Below the pieces are notes generated by a model. The model was not told where the DNA came from and searched no databases. It saw only the letters and a list, made by a program, of their open reading frames with translations. Below are positions 1-4,757 of a DNA stretch of 6,056 nucleotides, in pieces. Location: assembly GCA_003022005.1 (NCBI GenBank), contig PXRQ01000024.1, forward strand, positions 1 through 6,056. The letters are read 5' to 3'. Position numbers and translations under genes: made by a program. This DNA comes from Halobacteriales archaeon QS_5_70_15. Lineage in GTDB: Archaea > Halobacteriota > Halobacteria > Halobacteriales > Haloarculaceae. Position 1 is the stretch's first letter. Each line of letters begins with the position of its first letter.

Positions 1-994
1 CCTCCTCGGCGTCGTCGCGGTCGTCGTACCGGCCGCCCTCGGCGATGGCCGTCCCGTCGTGGCGCGCGAGGACCCACCGCCAGCTCTCGCCGGTCCGGTA
101 GATACGGAACACGACGGTCCGGACCTCGAGCAGTCCCGCCCCGGCGACCATCGACCTGAGCGTCCCGACCGCGGACTGCACGTCTTCGAGCGCGTCGTAC
201 GTCCGGTCGCTCTCGGCGACGACCGACTGGTAGACGAGCCGCCAGTCCCACCCGTCGGACGCCTCCTCGTACACGGCGAACAGCGTGCCCTCCCCGGCGT
301 CGCCGAGGAACAGCGACTCGGCCGCGGTCCGCATCGCCGGCTCCACGTCCGGCTCCGGCGACCGGTCGACCCCGGCCGCCGACCCCGTCGCGGCCGGTTC
401 CGCGTCGGCGGACGGTTCCCCGTCGACGGTCGACCCCGCGTCGGCGGTCGATCCCGCGTCATCGACCCTACCCTCGGCGACGATCGGGTCCGGCTCCCCG
501 CCTCCGGAGTCGAGCAGCAGGCTCCGCTTCGAGGTCACCAGCGGCGCGAACGCGACGACGCCGACCAGTACGGCGAGCCCGGCGCCGTAGACGAGGAGGA
601 CGACGGAGGTCCGGTCGGCCGGCCCGCCGGCCCGGTTGCGGGGGTAGGCCTCGAGGAACAGCCATACCCCCATCAGCGCGGCCGCCACCCCGAGCCCCGC
701 GAGCAGCTGTCCACCCCGCCGGATCGGCGTTTGGAGGACGATCCCGAAGAGGAGCAGCACCGCCGCGATCCCCCCTGCCGCGATGGCCACCTCCCGGACG
801 AGGAACTGTCGCCCCGGTAGCAGCTCGGCTCCGGCGACGACGGTGACGATGGCGAGCAGCCCCAGCACCCCGGCCACCACGTAGAGCCAGCAGCCGTAGA
901 CGGTCGTCCGGTCCTCCGGGTCCCCGATGTACTCCCGGTAGATGCCGGTGAAACCCGACCCGCCGCCCGCGGCTCTGCGGTCGTCGGAGCTCAT
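1..994 (-). CDS. Membrane protein with two C-terminal YegP/DUF1508-like domains (partial, 3' end outside window)
   Basis: Reading from the ATG at 994, 331 residues are visible before the window edge, so the C-terminus is missing. Seen: a short soluble N-terminus (residues 1-32, with YREYIGDPEDRT at 19-30), then four hydrophobic segments at about 33-56, 66-88, 97-117 and 129-152. A low-complexity acidic linker at about 160-225 contains a repeated DAGST unit. Two similar domains follow: residues 237-290 (FAVYEE..WDWRLVYQ...AESDRTY) and 294 onward (VFRIYRTGESWRWVLARHDG). Both match the pattern of the small YegP/DUF1508 protein at 4144-4335 in this window (F-x-V-Y/F ... W-x-W-R-L/V-L ... A-x-S/G ... 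Y). The first copy is the more divergent. The domain's biochemical role is not established as far as I know. The topology suggests a membrane anchor displaying a soluble tandem domain, probably in the cytoplasm; that is inference. The N-terminal half resembles haloarchaeal membrane proteins annotated loosely as permease-like, but I cannot name the family with certainty. No Shine-Dalgarno sequence is near the ATG. Confidence 0.85.
   Translation of the reverse strand, partial: MSSDDRRAAGGGSGFTGIYREYIGDPEDRTTVYGCWLYVVAGVLGLLAIVTVVAGAELLPGRQFLVREVAIAAGGIAAVLLLFGIVLQTPIRRGGQLLAGLGVAAALMGVWLFLEAYPRNRAGGPADRTSVVLLVYGAGLAVLVGVVAFAPLVTSKRSLLLDSGGGEPDPIVAEGRVDDAGSTADAGSTVDGEPSADAEPAATGSAAGVDRSPEPDVEPAMRTAAESLFLGDAGEGTLFAVYEEASDGWDWRLVYQSVVAESDRTYDALEDVQSAVGTLRSMVAGAGLLEVRTVVFRIYRTGESWRWVLARHDGTAIAEGGRYDDRDDAEE
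427..462. repeat. Two-copy 18-bp tandem repeat in the linker of the membrane protein
   Basis: CGGTCGACCCCGCGT at 427-441 recurs as CGGTCGATCCCGCGT at 445-459, with one mismatch and an 18-bp period. On the coding (minus) strand it gives a repeated six-residue acidic unit, DAGSTA then DAGSTV. It lies in the low-complexity linker between the membrane part and the YegP-like domains, so it looks like linker expansion by slippage rather than a regulatory site. Confidence 0.6.
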
Positions 995-1019
995 GTTTCC
1001 GGGAGAGAATATGGTACCG

Positions 1020-1035
1020 GGTAGCATAAGCCTAC
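1020..1035 (-). promoter_or_regulatory. Weak TATA-like element for the tandem-YegP membrane protein gene
   Basis: On the minus strand GGCTTATGCTACC is the most A/T-rich spot upstream of the ATG at 994, centred about 33 nt before it. That would place transcription start roughly 6-8 nt before the ATG, a nearly leaderless message typical of haloarchaea. An ATATT run lies closer (about 1007-1012) but is too near the start to act as a TATA box. The match is poor, so this is tentative. Confidence 0.35.
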
Positions 1036-1072
1036 GGCAGCCCGGCCACGGAACCCCGACACGTCGGAGCGG

Positions 1073-1099
1073 GCCGGATCCCCGTGGTCGGGATCCGGC
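1073..1099. repeat. Perfect 10-bp inverted repeat (GCCGGATCCC / GGGATCCGGC)
   Basis: GCCGGATCCC at 1073-1082 is the exact reverse complement of GGGATCCGGC at 1090-1099, with loop CGTGGTC. It could fold as a hairpin in a transcript from either strand or act as a symmetric protein-binding site. It lies about 40 nt upstream of the likely promoter of the membrane protein gene and about 180 nt past the aminotransferase stop. In DNA this G+C-rich, a 10-bp arm can arise by chance, so function is uncertain. Confidence 0.5.
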
Positions 1100-1278
1100 G
1101 GCAGAGAGGCCGGGACGCGGGGAGGGAGGCAAGGAGATCGGCCGGGCGGGGGTCGGGCGATCCGAAGGCGCCGGCGGAGTGGATCGGCGACGGCGGGAGC
1201 CGACGCGGTCGCCGAGGACCCGGGCCGTGCGGACCGGATGACTCCGGGGCGGGTCGAGCGAGACCGTAGCCGGGCGGT

Positions 1279-2163
1279 TCAGTAACAGCGTTCCTCGACC
1301 CGTTCGTCGTAGAGCCGCCGGAGGAGCGCCGTGACCGGCCCGCCGCCGACCGCGATGCCGTCGACGGATTCGACGGGACGGAGCTCCCAGGTCGGGTTGG
1401 TGAGGAACGCCTCGTCGGCGTCGCGCACGTCGTCGAGGTCGTACGTGCCGGTCTCGACCGGAAACGACTCCCCCGCGGCGAGTTCGAGCACCACCTCGCG
1501 GGTGATGCCCGGGAGCAGGTCCCCCGGTTCCGGGGTCCTGAGCGTCCCCTCGTCGACGAAGAAGACGTTGCTCGTCGCGCCCTCGGCCACGTTCCCGTCG
1601 ACGTCGCGCATCAGCGCCTCGTCGGGCCGGTGGGTTTCGGTCCTCGCCCGCCGGAGTTCGAGCCGCGCGAGGATCCCGTTCAGGTAGTTGTGGGTCTTCG
1701 CTTCCGCCGGGAGCGCCGCGTCTGGTACTCGCCGCGTCTTCACCGACTGGACGACCGCGGGACCGTCCCAGACGTCCTCGCCGTCGAGACCCCCGCGCGG
1801 AAGTTCGTTCGCGACGACGACGACGGTCGGGTCGACCGCCTCGCGGGGGGTGAGCGTTCCGGGCTGGACTCCCCGGGAGACCGAGGCGCGGACGTACGCG
1901 TCCGCGAGGTCGTTCGCGTCGAGCGTCTCGGCCACCCGGAGCGGGAGGTCGTCGGGGACGGCGTCGGGCATCCCGAGCGCCCTGCAGGTCCGCTCGAGGC
2001 GCGCGGCGTGGCGGTCCCACGCGAACACCTCGCCGCCGTAGGCCCGCATCGTCTCGAACGCCGCGTCGCCGTACCGGAACCCCCGGTCGTCGACCGGGAC
2101 CGTCGCCTCCTCGCGCGGCACGAGGTCGCCGTCGACGTGGTAGAGCCGACCCGCGTCCGTCAC
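1279..2163 (-). CDS. pabC: Class IV PLP-dependent aminotransferase / aminodeoxychorismate lyase-like
   Basis: The product has 294 residues, normal for the fold-type IV PLP family (branched-chain aminotransferase, D-amino acid aminotransferase, aminodeoxychorismate lyase). Visible motifs are DRGFRYGDAAFET at 26-38, AKTHNYLNGILARLELRR at 155-172 holding the expected PLP-binding lysine (K156), AEGATSNVFF at 193-202 for the cofactor site, LLPGITREVVLEL at 216-228, and EAFLTNPTWELRPV at 251-264. The likely reaction is release of pyruvate from 4-amino-4-deoxychorismate to give p-aminobenzoate. Related haloarchaeal genes are usually called pabC, but pabA/pabB are not in this window, so a branched-chain or other amino acid transaminase remains possible. 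The start is GTG at 2163, only 10 nt after the stop of the upstream helix-hairpin-helix gene. This fits the family's short N-terminus (LYHVDGDLVP) and indicates co-transcription. A GGAG lies about 13 nt before the GTG, rather far for a ribosome binding site. Family certain, substrate not. Confidence 0.9.
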   Translation of the reverse strand: MTDAGRLYHVDGDLVPREEATVPVDDRGFRYGDAAFETMRAYGGEVFAWDRHAARLERTCRALGMPDAVPDDLPLRVAETLDANDLADAYVRASVSRGVQPGTLTPREAVDPTVVVVANELPRGGLDGEDVWDGPAVVQSVKTRRVPDAALPAEAKTHNYLNGILARLELRRARTETHRPDEALMRDVDGNVAEGATSNVFFVDEGTLRTPEPGDLLPGITREVVLELAAGESFPVETGTYDLDDVRDADEAFLTNPTWELRPVESVDGIAVGGGPVTALLRRLYDERVEERCY

Positions 2164-2173
2164 GCCCGGTCGC

Positions 2174-2827
2174 TCACTCCAGCCGCTCGGCCGCCGCGGA
2201 CTTCCAGCCGGCGATCCGCTTCTCGGAGATGCCGGACGCGTCGGCGAGTTCGGCGGCGTCGGCGTCGGCGAGTTCGGCCACCGTCTCCACCCCGGCGTCG
2301 GCGAGGCGCTTGCCGTACGCCGGCCCGATCCCGTTTATCTCCTGGACGGACTCGTCGCCGGCGCCGGCCTCCTCGCTCTCGTCGGCCTCGTCGGCCACGT
2401 CGCTCTCGTCGGCCTCGTCGGCCGCGGTCGTGGCCCCCGACTCCACGGCATCCCCGAGGCCCGGCTCGTCCGGGGTCGGGCCGGCGGCCTCGGCGGGCTC
2501 GGCCGCCTCCGTCTCGGTCCCGGCGTGTTCGGTCACGCCCGTGGCCTCGGCCGGCTCGGTCCGCTCCTCGGGTTCGTCCGGCTCCGCGGTGAGCGACCCC
2601 GTCGAGGCCGACGCGTCCGTCTCGGCGGCGACCGGCTCCTCCCGGTCGTGCTCCGGGGAGTCCTCGGTCCCCTTCACCGCCGCCTCCGAGGAGGCGTCGG
2701 GGGTGGTCGGCTCGTCCGGGTCGTGCTCCACCCGCACGTCGGTCGACCGCCGCTCGGTCCCGGAGCCCCGGTCCGTCCCGTCCACGCCGAAACCCAGCAG
2801 CGAGCGGATCGTATCGAGCAGTCCCAT
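2174..2827 (-). CDS. Acidic helix-hairpin-helix domain protein
   Basis: The product has 217 residues in three parts. Residues 1-14 (MGLLDTIRSLLGFG) form a short amphipathic, possibly helical N-terminus. Residues about 15-160 are an acidic, low-complexity and presumably disordered region rich in E, D, A, T, P and S. Residues 161-217 form a helix-hairpin-helix domain with EINGIGPAYGKRLADAG and a second hairpin-like segment ASGISEKRIAGW, as in the HHH_5 domains of RadA/Rad51 and other DNA-binding proteins. The domain normally contacts the DNA backbone without sequence specificity; here it may bind DNA or a protein partner. The frame stays open far upstream, but ATG 2827 is preferred: the N-terminus is clean, a strong TATA box lies 26 nt before it, and the open frame beyond overlaps aroE in another frame. 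It is the first gene of a unit with the aminotransferase gene (10-nt gap). Exact function unknown. Confidence 0.88.
   Translation of the reverse strand: MGLLDTIRSLLGFGVDGTDRGSGTERRSTDVRVEHDPDEPTTPDASSEAAVKGTEDSPEHDREEPVAAETDASASTGSLTAEPDEPEERTEPAEATGVTEHAGTETEAAEPAEAAGPTPDEPGLGDAVESGATTAADEADESDVADEADESEEAGAGDESVQEINGIGPAYGKRLADAGVETVAELADADAAELADASGISEKRIAGWKSAAAERLE
2374..2423. repeat. 27-bp tandem repeat inside the helix-hairpin-helix gene
   Basis: A 23-nt sequence beginning CGCTCTCGTCGGCC at 2374-2396 recurs exactly at 2401-2423, a 27-bp period. On the coding strand this is a nine-residue repeat, ADEADESDV followed by ADEADESEE, in the acidic linker just before the helix-hairpin-helix domain. 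The period is a multiple of three, so copy-number change would keep the frame. It probably varies between strains. Confidence 0.75.
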
Positions 2828-2847
2828 GTCTGGGAGAAGCGGGAGGT

Positions 2848-2860
2848 AGTACTTAAATCC
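2848..2860 (-). promoter_or_regulatory. Strong TATA box, leaderless-type promoter of the helix-hairpin-helix/aminotransferase unit
   Basis: On the minus strand GGATTTAAGTACT contains TTTAAGTA (2857-2850), a good haloarchaeal TATA box and by far the most A/T-rich stretch in the 110-nt gap after aroE. Its centre is 26-27 nt before the ATG at 2827, so transcription should start at or next to that ATG, giving a leaderless mRNA. This makes the two downstream genes independent of aroE transcription and supports ATG 2827. Confidence 0.75.
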
Positions 2861-2937
2861 GTCCGCACGCCGGGCGGGAACGACCGGTCGGCTCGGGGGC
2901 GCGACCTCGGGTACCCGCGCGCCGGAGCCGCTACGGC

Positions 2938-3741
2938 CTACAGCCGCGACCTGAGCGCGCGGTTCATCGCCTCGACGGGCGCCTCGCGGCCGGTCCACCG
3001 CTCGAACGCCGCGATCCCCTGGTAGAGGAGCATCCAGGCGCCGTCGACGGTGGTCGCGCCCGCCGCGTCGGCGTCGCGCAGGAGCCGCGTCTCGACCGGC
3101 CGGTAGACCGCATCGAGCACCGCCAGCCCCCCGTGGAGCGCGTCCGCGGGGACCGGCGTGGCCTCCTCCTCCATCCCGACGCTCGTGGCGTTGACGAGCA
3201 CCGACGCGTCCGCGAGCAGGTCGCTCAGGTCGGGGAGCGGATGGGCCGTCGCGTCCCCCACGTCGGCGGCCAGTTCCTCCGCCCGCTCGACGGTCCGGTT
3301 GGCGATACGGACGTCCATCCCCGCGTCGGCGAGCGCGAACGCGACCGCCCGCCCGGCCCCGCCCGCCCCGACGACGACCGCCGTTCCCTCCAGCGGGACG
3401 TCGTGGCGCTCGAACGCCCGTATCACCCCCTCGGCGTCGGTGTTGTGGCCCGTCGGCGGGTCCGTGGAGAGATCGACGGCGTTGACCGCGCCGATCCGCC
3501 GGGCGAGGTCGTCCGGTTCGACGAGCGCGAGTTCGAGGACGTCCTCCTTGAACGGGATGGTGACGTTCAGCCCCGCGATACCGAGCGCCGCGGCGCCCTC
3601 GAGCGCCGCGGGGAGCGCATCGCGTTCGGGTTCGAACGTGACGTACCGGGCATCCATCCCGAGTTCCTCGTAGGCGGCCTCGTGCATCGGCGGCGAGAGC
3701 GAGTGGCCGACCGGGTTGCCGAGGAGTCCGAACACCTCCAT
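2938..3741 (-). CDS. aroE: Shikimate dehydrogenase (NADP+)
   Basis: This enzyme reduces 3-dehydroshikimate to shikimate with NADPH in the common aromatic amino acid pathway, in the cytoplasm. At 267 residues it is the usual AroE length. The N-terminal substrate domain shows [17 protein letters not shown] (8-24) with the Ser-Leu-Ser that binds shikimate, [11 protein letters not shown] (58-68) with catalytic lysine K65, IGAVNAV (83-89) and GHNTDAEG (98-105) with catalytic aspartate D102. The nucleotide domain shows GAGGAG (125-130), NRT (148-150), the signature that selects NADP over NAD, and NATSVGM (184-190). The C-terminal [19 protein letters not shown] (233-251) includes Q241 near the substrate. 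All key residues are present. The ATG at 3741 starts just before the first strand (EVFGLLGNP), as expected. The downstream helix-hairpin-helix gene has its own promoter. Nothing suggests truncation or transfer. Confidence 0.96.
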   Translation of the reverse strand: MEVFGLLGNPVGHSLSPPMHEAAYEELGMDARYVTFEPERDALPAALEGAAALGIAGLNVTIPFKEDVLELALVEPDDLARRIGAVNAVDLSTDPPTGHNTDAEGVIRAFERHDVPLEGTAVVVGAGGAGRAVAFALADAGMDVRIANRTVERAEELAADVGDATAHPLPDLSDLLADASVLVNATSVGMEEEATPVPADALHGGLAVLDAVYRPVETRLLRDADAAGATTVDGAWMLLYQGIAAFERWTGREAPVEAMNRALRSRL

Positions 3742-3763
3742 CGCTCCGGGGGTCGAGGGCCGG

Positions 3764-3773
3764 CCGCATACGT
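3764..3773 (-). promoter_or_regulatory. aroE: Possible TATA-like element for aroE
   Basis: On the minus strand CCACGTATGCGG has its A/T-containing core (CGTATGCG) centred about 27 nt before the aroE ATG at 3741, the right distance for a leaderless transcript. The sequence is a poor TATA match, but no better one exists between aroE and the UspA remnant. GGAG also sits just before the ATG but is too close (about 2 nt) to be a normal ribosome binding site. Confidence 0.35.
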
Positions 3774-3804
3774 GGTTCGGTTCCGGTTCGACGGGGGAGC
3801 CGAA

Positions 3805-3837
3805 CCGGACACGGCCGACCCCCTTCGGCCGTTCCGG
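3805..3837 (-). terminator. Hairpin immediately after the UspA-remnant stop codon
   Basis: CGGCCGA at 3812-3818 pairs with TCGGCCG at 3825-3831 around a six-base loop (CCCCCT). The stem extends through A3811-T3832 and, with C3810 bulged, through CCGGA/TTCCGG to 3805-3837, about 13 bp in total. It starts directly after the TAG at 3838-3840 on the minus strand. There is no T-run after it, so it is not a canonical intrinsic terminator. It could end or stabilise the transcript, and it separates the remnant from the aroE promoter. Confidence 0.4.
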
Positions 3838-4026
3838 CTACGCCCCCCCGGCGTCGACAGCGAGGACGGGCACCTCGGCGCGCCCGACGGTCCGCGCGGT
3901 CGTGCTCCCGAGGAGGTACTGCTCGACTCCGATCCGTCCGCGCGTCCCCGTCGCGATCGGGTCGGCTCCGTGTTCCTCGGCGCACTCGAGGAACGCCCGG
4001 GACGGCCCGCCCCCGACCGGGGCCAC
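3838..4026 (-). pseudogene. C-terminal remnant of a universal stress protein (UspA family)
   Basis: The visible reading matches only the last part of a UspA-family protein: GGGPSRAFLECAEEHGADPI, then GTRGRIGVEQYLLGST, then ARTVGRAEVPVLAVDA. The nucleotide-binding signature G-2x-G-9x-G-S/T is complete (GTRG...LLGS). A normal haloarchaeal UspA has about 140 residues and opens with a strand and Asp-containing loop (ILVPTDGS-like). None of that is here: the frame upstream is open only to a TGA at 4096-4098, its residues are not UspA-like, and the divergent YegP gene starts at 4144, leaving no room. The GTG at 4024-4026 would give a 62-residue product but is not a credible native start. The most likely reading is a gene that lost its first half. 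A functional short protein cannot be excluded. Confidence 0.7.
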
Positions 4027-4106
4027 CCGGACCGCGTGCTCGCTCCCGGCGGACGGGTCGGAACGCTCGGGGACGCTGGGAGGGTGCCGTGGGGCTCACG
4101 TGGGAC

Positions 4107-4117
4107 GAGTATTAGTG
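4107..4117 (+). promoter_or_regulatory. TATA-like element upstream of the small YegP/DUF1508 gene
   Basis: GAGTATTAGTGG contains GTATTAGT, the only A/T-rich island in the 117 nt before the ATG at 4144, centred about 31 nt before it. This predicts a leader of only a few nucleotides. The reverse complement (ACTAATAC) is also TATA-like, so it could formerly have served the divergent UspA gene as well. Confidence 0.5.
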
Positions 4118-4143
4118 GCCCCGTCCGGAACGGCCCGTAACCG

Positions 4144-4335
4144 ATGTCCAGGAAGGCGACGTTCGAGGTATTCCGTGACAGTGCCGGCGAGTGGCGGTGG
4201 CGCCTCGTCGCCTCCAACGGGAACATCATCGCGGACAGCGGCGAGGGGTATCGGTCGAAACAGGGGGTCGAGCGGGGGATCGAGAGCGTCAAGCGGAACG
4301 CGCCCGAGGCGGAAGTGCGGTTCCGCGACGACTGA
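4144..4335 (+). CDS. Small YegP/DUF1508 (HVO_2922-type) domain protein
   Basis: The product has 63 residues and consists of a single YegP/DUF1508 unit: FEVFRDSAGEWRWRLVASNG at 7-26, IIADSGEGYRSKQG at 28-41, and a helix with VERGIESVKRNAPEAEV at 42-58. This length and pattern are those of the HVO_2922-type single-domain proteins that haloarchaea carry in several copies, related to the bacterial two-repeat YegP/UPF0339 proteins. The biochemical function is unknown as far as I am aware; the domain is cytosolic and compact. The ATG at 4144 follows a TATA-like element at a distance giving almost no leader, and there is no Shine-Dalgarno sequence. It is transcribed divergently from the UspA remnant and aroE. 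Similar domains occur as a tandem pair in the membrane protein at 1-994. The region just after its TGA is strongly palindromic (4338-4410). Confidence 0.92.
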   Translation: MSRKATFEVFRDSAGEWRWRLVASNGNIIADSGEGYRSKQGVERGIESVKRNAPEAEVRFRDD

Positions 4336-4337
4336 TA

Positions 4338-4410
4338 CCGTCGTGCGTGACGATCGACCGGCGAGCCCCTATCGGGTTCGGCGATCGTCGGTGACCGACT
4401 ACGCACGACC
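4338..4410 (+). other. Nested inverted-repeat element right after the YegP gene (possible structured 3' UTR/terminator)
   Basis: Three nested pairings are visible. GTCGTGCGT (4340-4348) pairs with ACGCACGAC (4401-4409). GACGATCG (4349-4356) pairs with CGATCGTC (4382-4389). CGAGCCC (4362-4368) pairs with GGGTTCG (4374-4380, one G-U) around loop CCTATC. The first two are perfect and contiguous on the 5' side; on the 3' side they are separated by an 11-nt bulge (4390-4400). The total is about 24 bp in 73 nt, starting 3 nt after the stop codon. It would make a stable RNA in the 3' UTR, perhaps for termination or stability, or a small RNA. It has no T-loop consensus and is not a tRNA. Confidence 0.45.
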
Positions 4411-4629
4411 GTGTGATGGTCCCCTCCGCCCCCGACGCCCGGAGCCCGCCCCCGGACACCGCGGCGGTCCCGGCGGTCCGCGCCCGTCGCATCCCTCTAC
4501 GCCCGAAACTGTCGATAGGACTCGCCTCGGACCCTATACCTCGGGAAACATCCCAGGACCGCCGAAACCCGAAATTCGAGGCCTCAGCGCCTCTGGACCG
4601 CGCATTCCGGCGTCAGAGCCGTATCTTGT

Positions 4630-4639
4630 GAATTATATG
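4630..4639 (+). promoter_or_regulatory. TATA box of the antiporter gene
   Basis: GAATTATATG is the most A/T-rich run in the right half of the window and a good archaeal TATA box. Its centre is about 24-25 nt before the GTG at 4659 and about 123 nt before the ATG at 4758. Transcription should therefore start near 4660. That implies either a leaderless GTG start at 4659 or a leader of roughly 95-100 nt ahead of ATG 4758. Confidence 0.65.
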
Positions 4640-4757
4640 TGGTCCGGTTGTACCCCGGGTGAACGCGGACGACGTGAACGCCAAGCATGAGCACGGAACC
4701 ACTCCGGACTGGTCCTCCGGCACGTATCCCGCCCCGGAGCGGGACCGTCGGCCACAC

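Larger units (their letters stand above)
995..1278. other. G-rich intergenic spacer with two inverted repeats
   Basis: No convincing gene is visible. The stretch carries the upstream region of the membrane protein gene (994 end) and the downstream region of the aminotransferase gene (1278 end). The plus strand is strongly purine/G-rich at about 1100-1260. There is a perfect 10-bp inverted repeat (1073-1082 with 1090-1099, 7-nt loop) and an 8-bp inverted repeat (1184-1191 with 1208-1215). Neither is followed by a T-run on the minus strand, so neither is a classical terminator. The second sits about 65 nt past the aminotransferase stop and could mark its transcript end. Open frames here overlap known genes or are rich in Arg, Gly and Pro and look spurious. 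Confidence 0.5.
4336..4658. other. Intergenic region without a supported gene
   Basis: Beyond the palindromic element at its left end, this stretch shows no family I recognise. A 72-codon open frame at 4413-4631 (plus) is rich in Pro, Arg and Ser, has no TATA box at leaderless distance and looks spurious. Base composition becomes less G+C-rich from about 4500. A TATA-like CTATAC lies at 4534-4539 with no sensible start after it. A short hairpin (GAGGC 4578-4582 with GCCTC 4589-4593) precedes the antiporter promoter. Confidence 0.5.

Noticed and set aside
59..820. Long plus-strand open frame opposite the membrane protein gene
   Set aside because: It is rich in Arg, Pro, Gly and Asp with no recognisable domain, and it runs antisense to a frame with membrane helices and YegP motifs. 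G+C-rich DNA gives such shadows routinely.
2828..4099. Upstream extension of the helix-hairpin-helix frame to 4099
   Set aside because: The frame is open, but the extension overlaps aroE in a different frame, is Arg/Gly-rich, and lies upstream of a strong TATA box that points to ATG 2827.
3133..4140. Plus-strand open frame opposite aroE
   Set aside because: Composition is typical of antisense shadows, and aroE on the other strand has every catalytic and cofactor motif.
4027..4143. Missing UspA N-terminus in a shifted frame
   Set aside because: None of the minus-strand frames shows the usual strand and ATP-binding aspartate loop, and the space before the divergent gene is less than half of what is needed.
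4338..4410. tRNA gene
   Set aside because: The length is about right and it contains GGGTTCG, but there is no acceptor/T-arm arrangement, no T-loop consensus and no anticodon arm in the proper place.
4413..4631. 72-codon plus-strand open frame in the intergenic region
   Set aside because: Pro/Arg/Ser-rich, no known motif, no promoter or ribosome binding site at a suitable distance, and mixed third-position usage.
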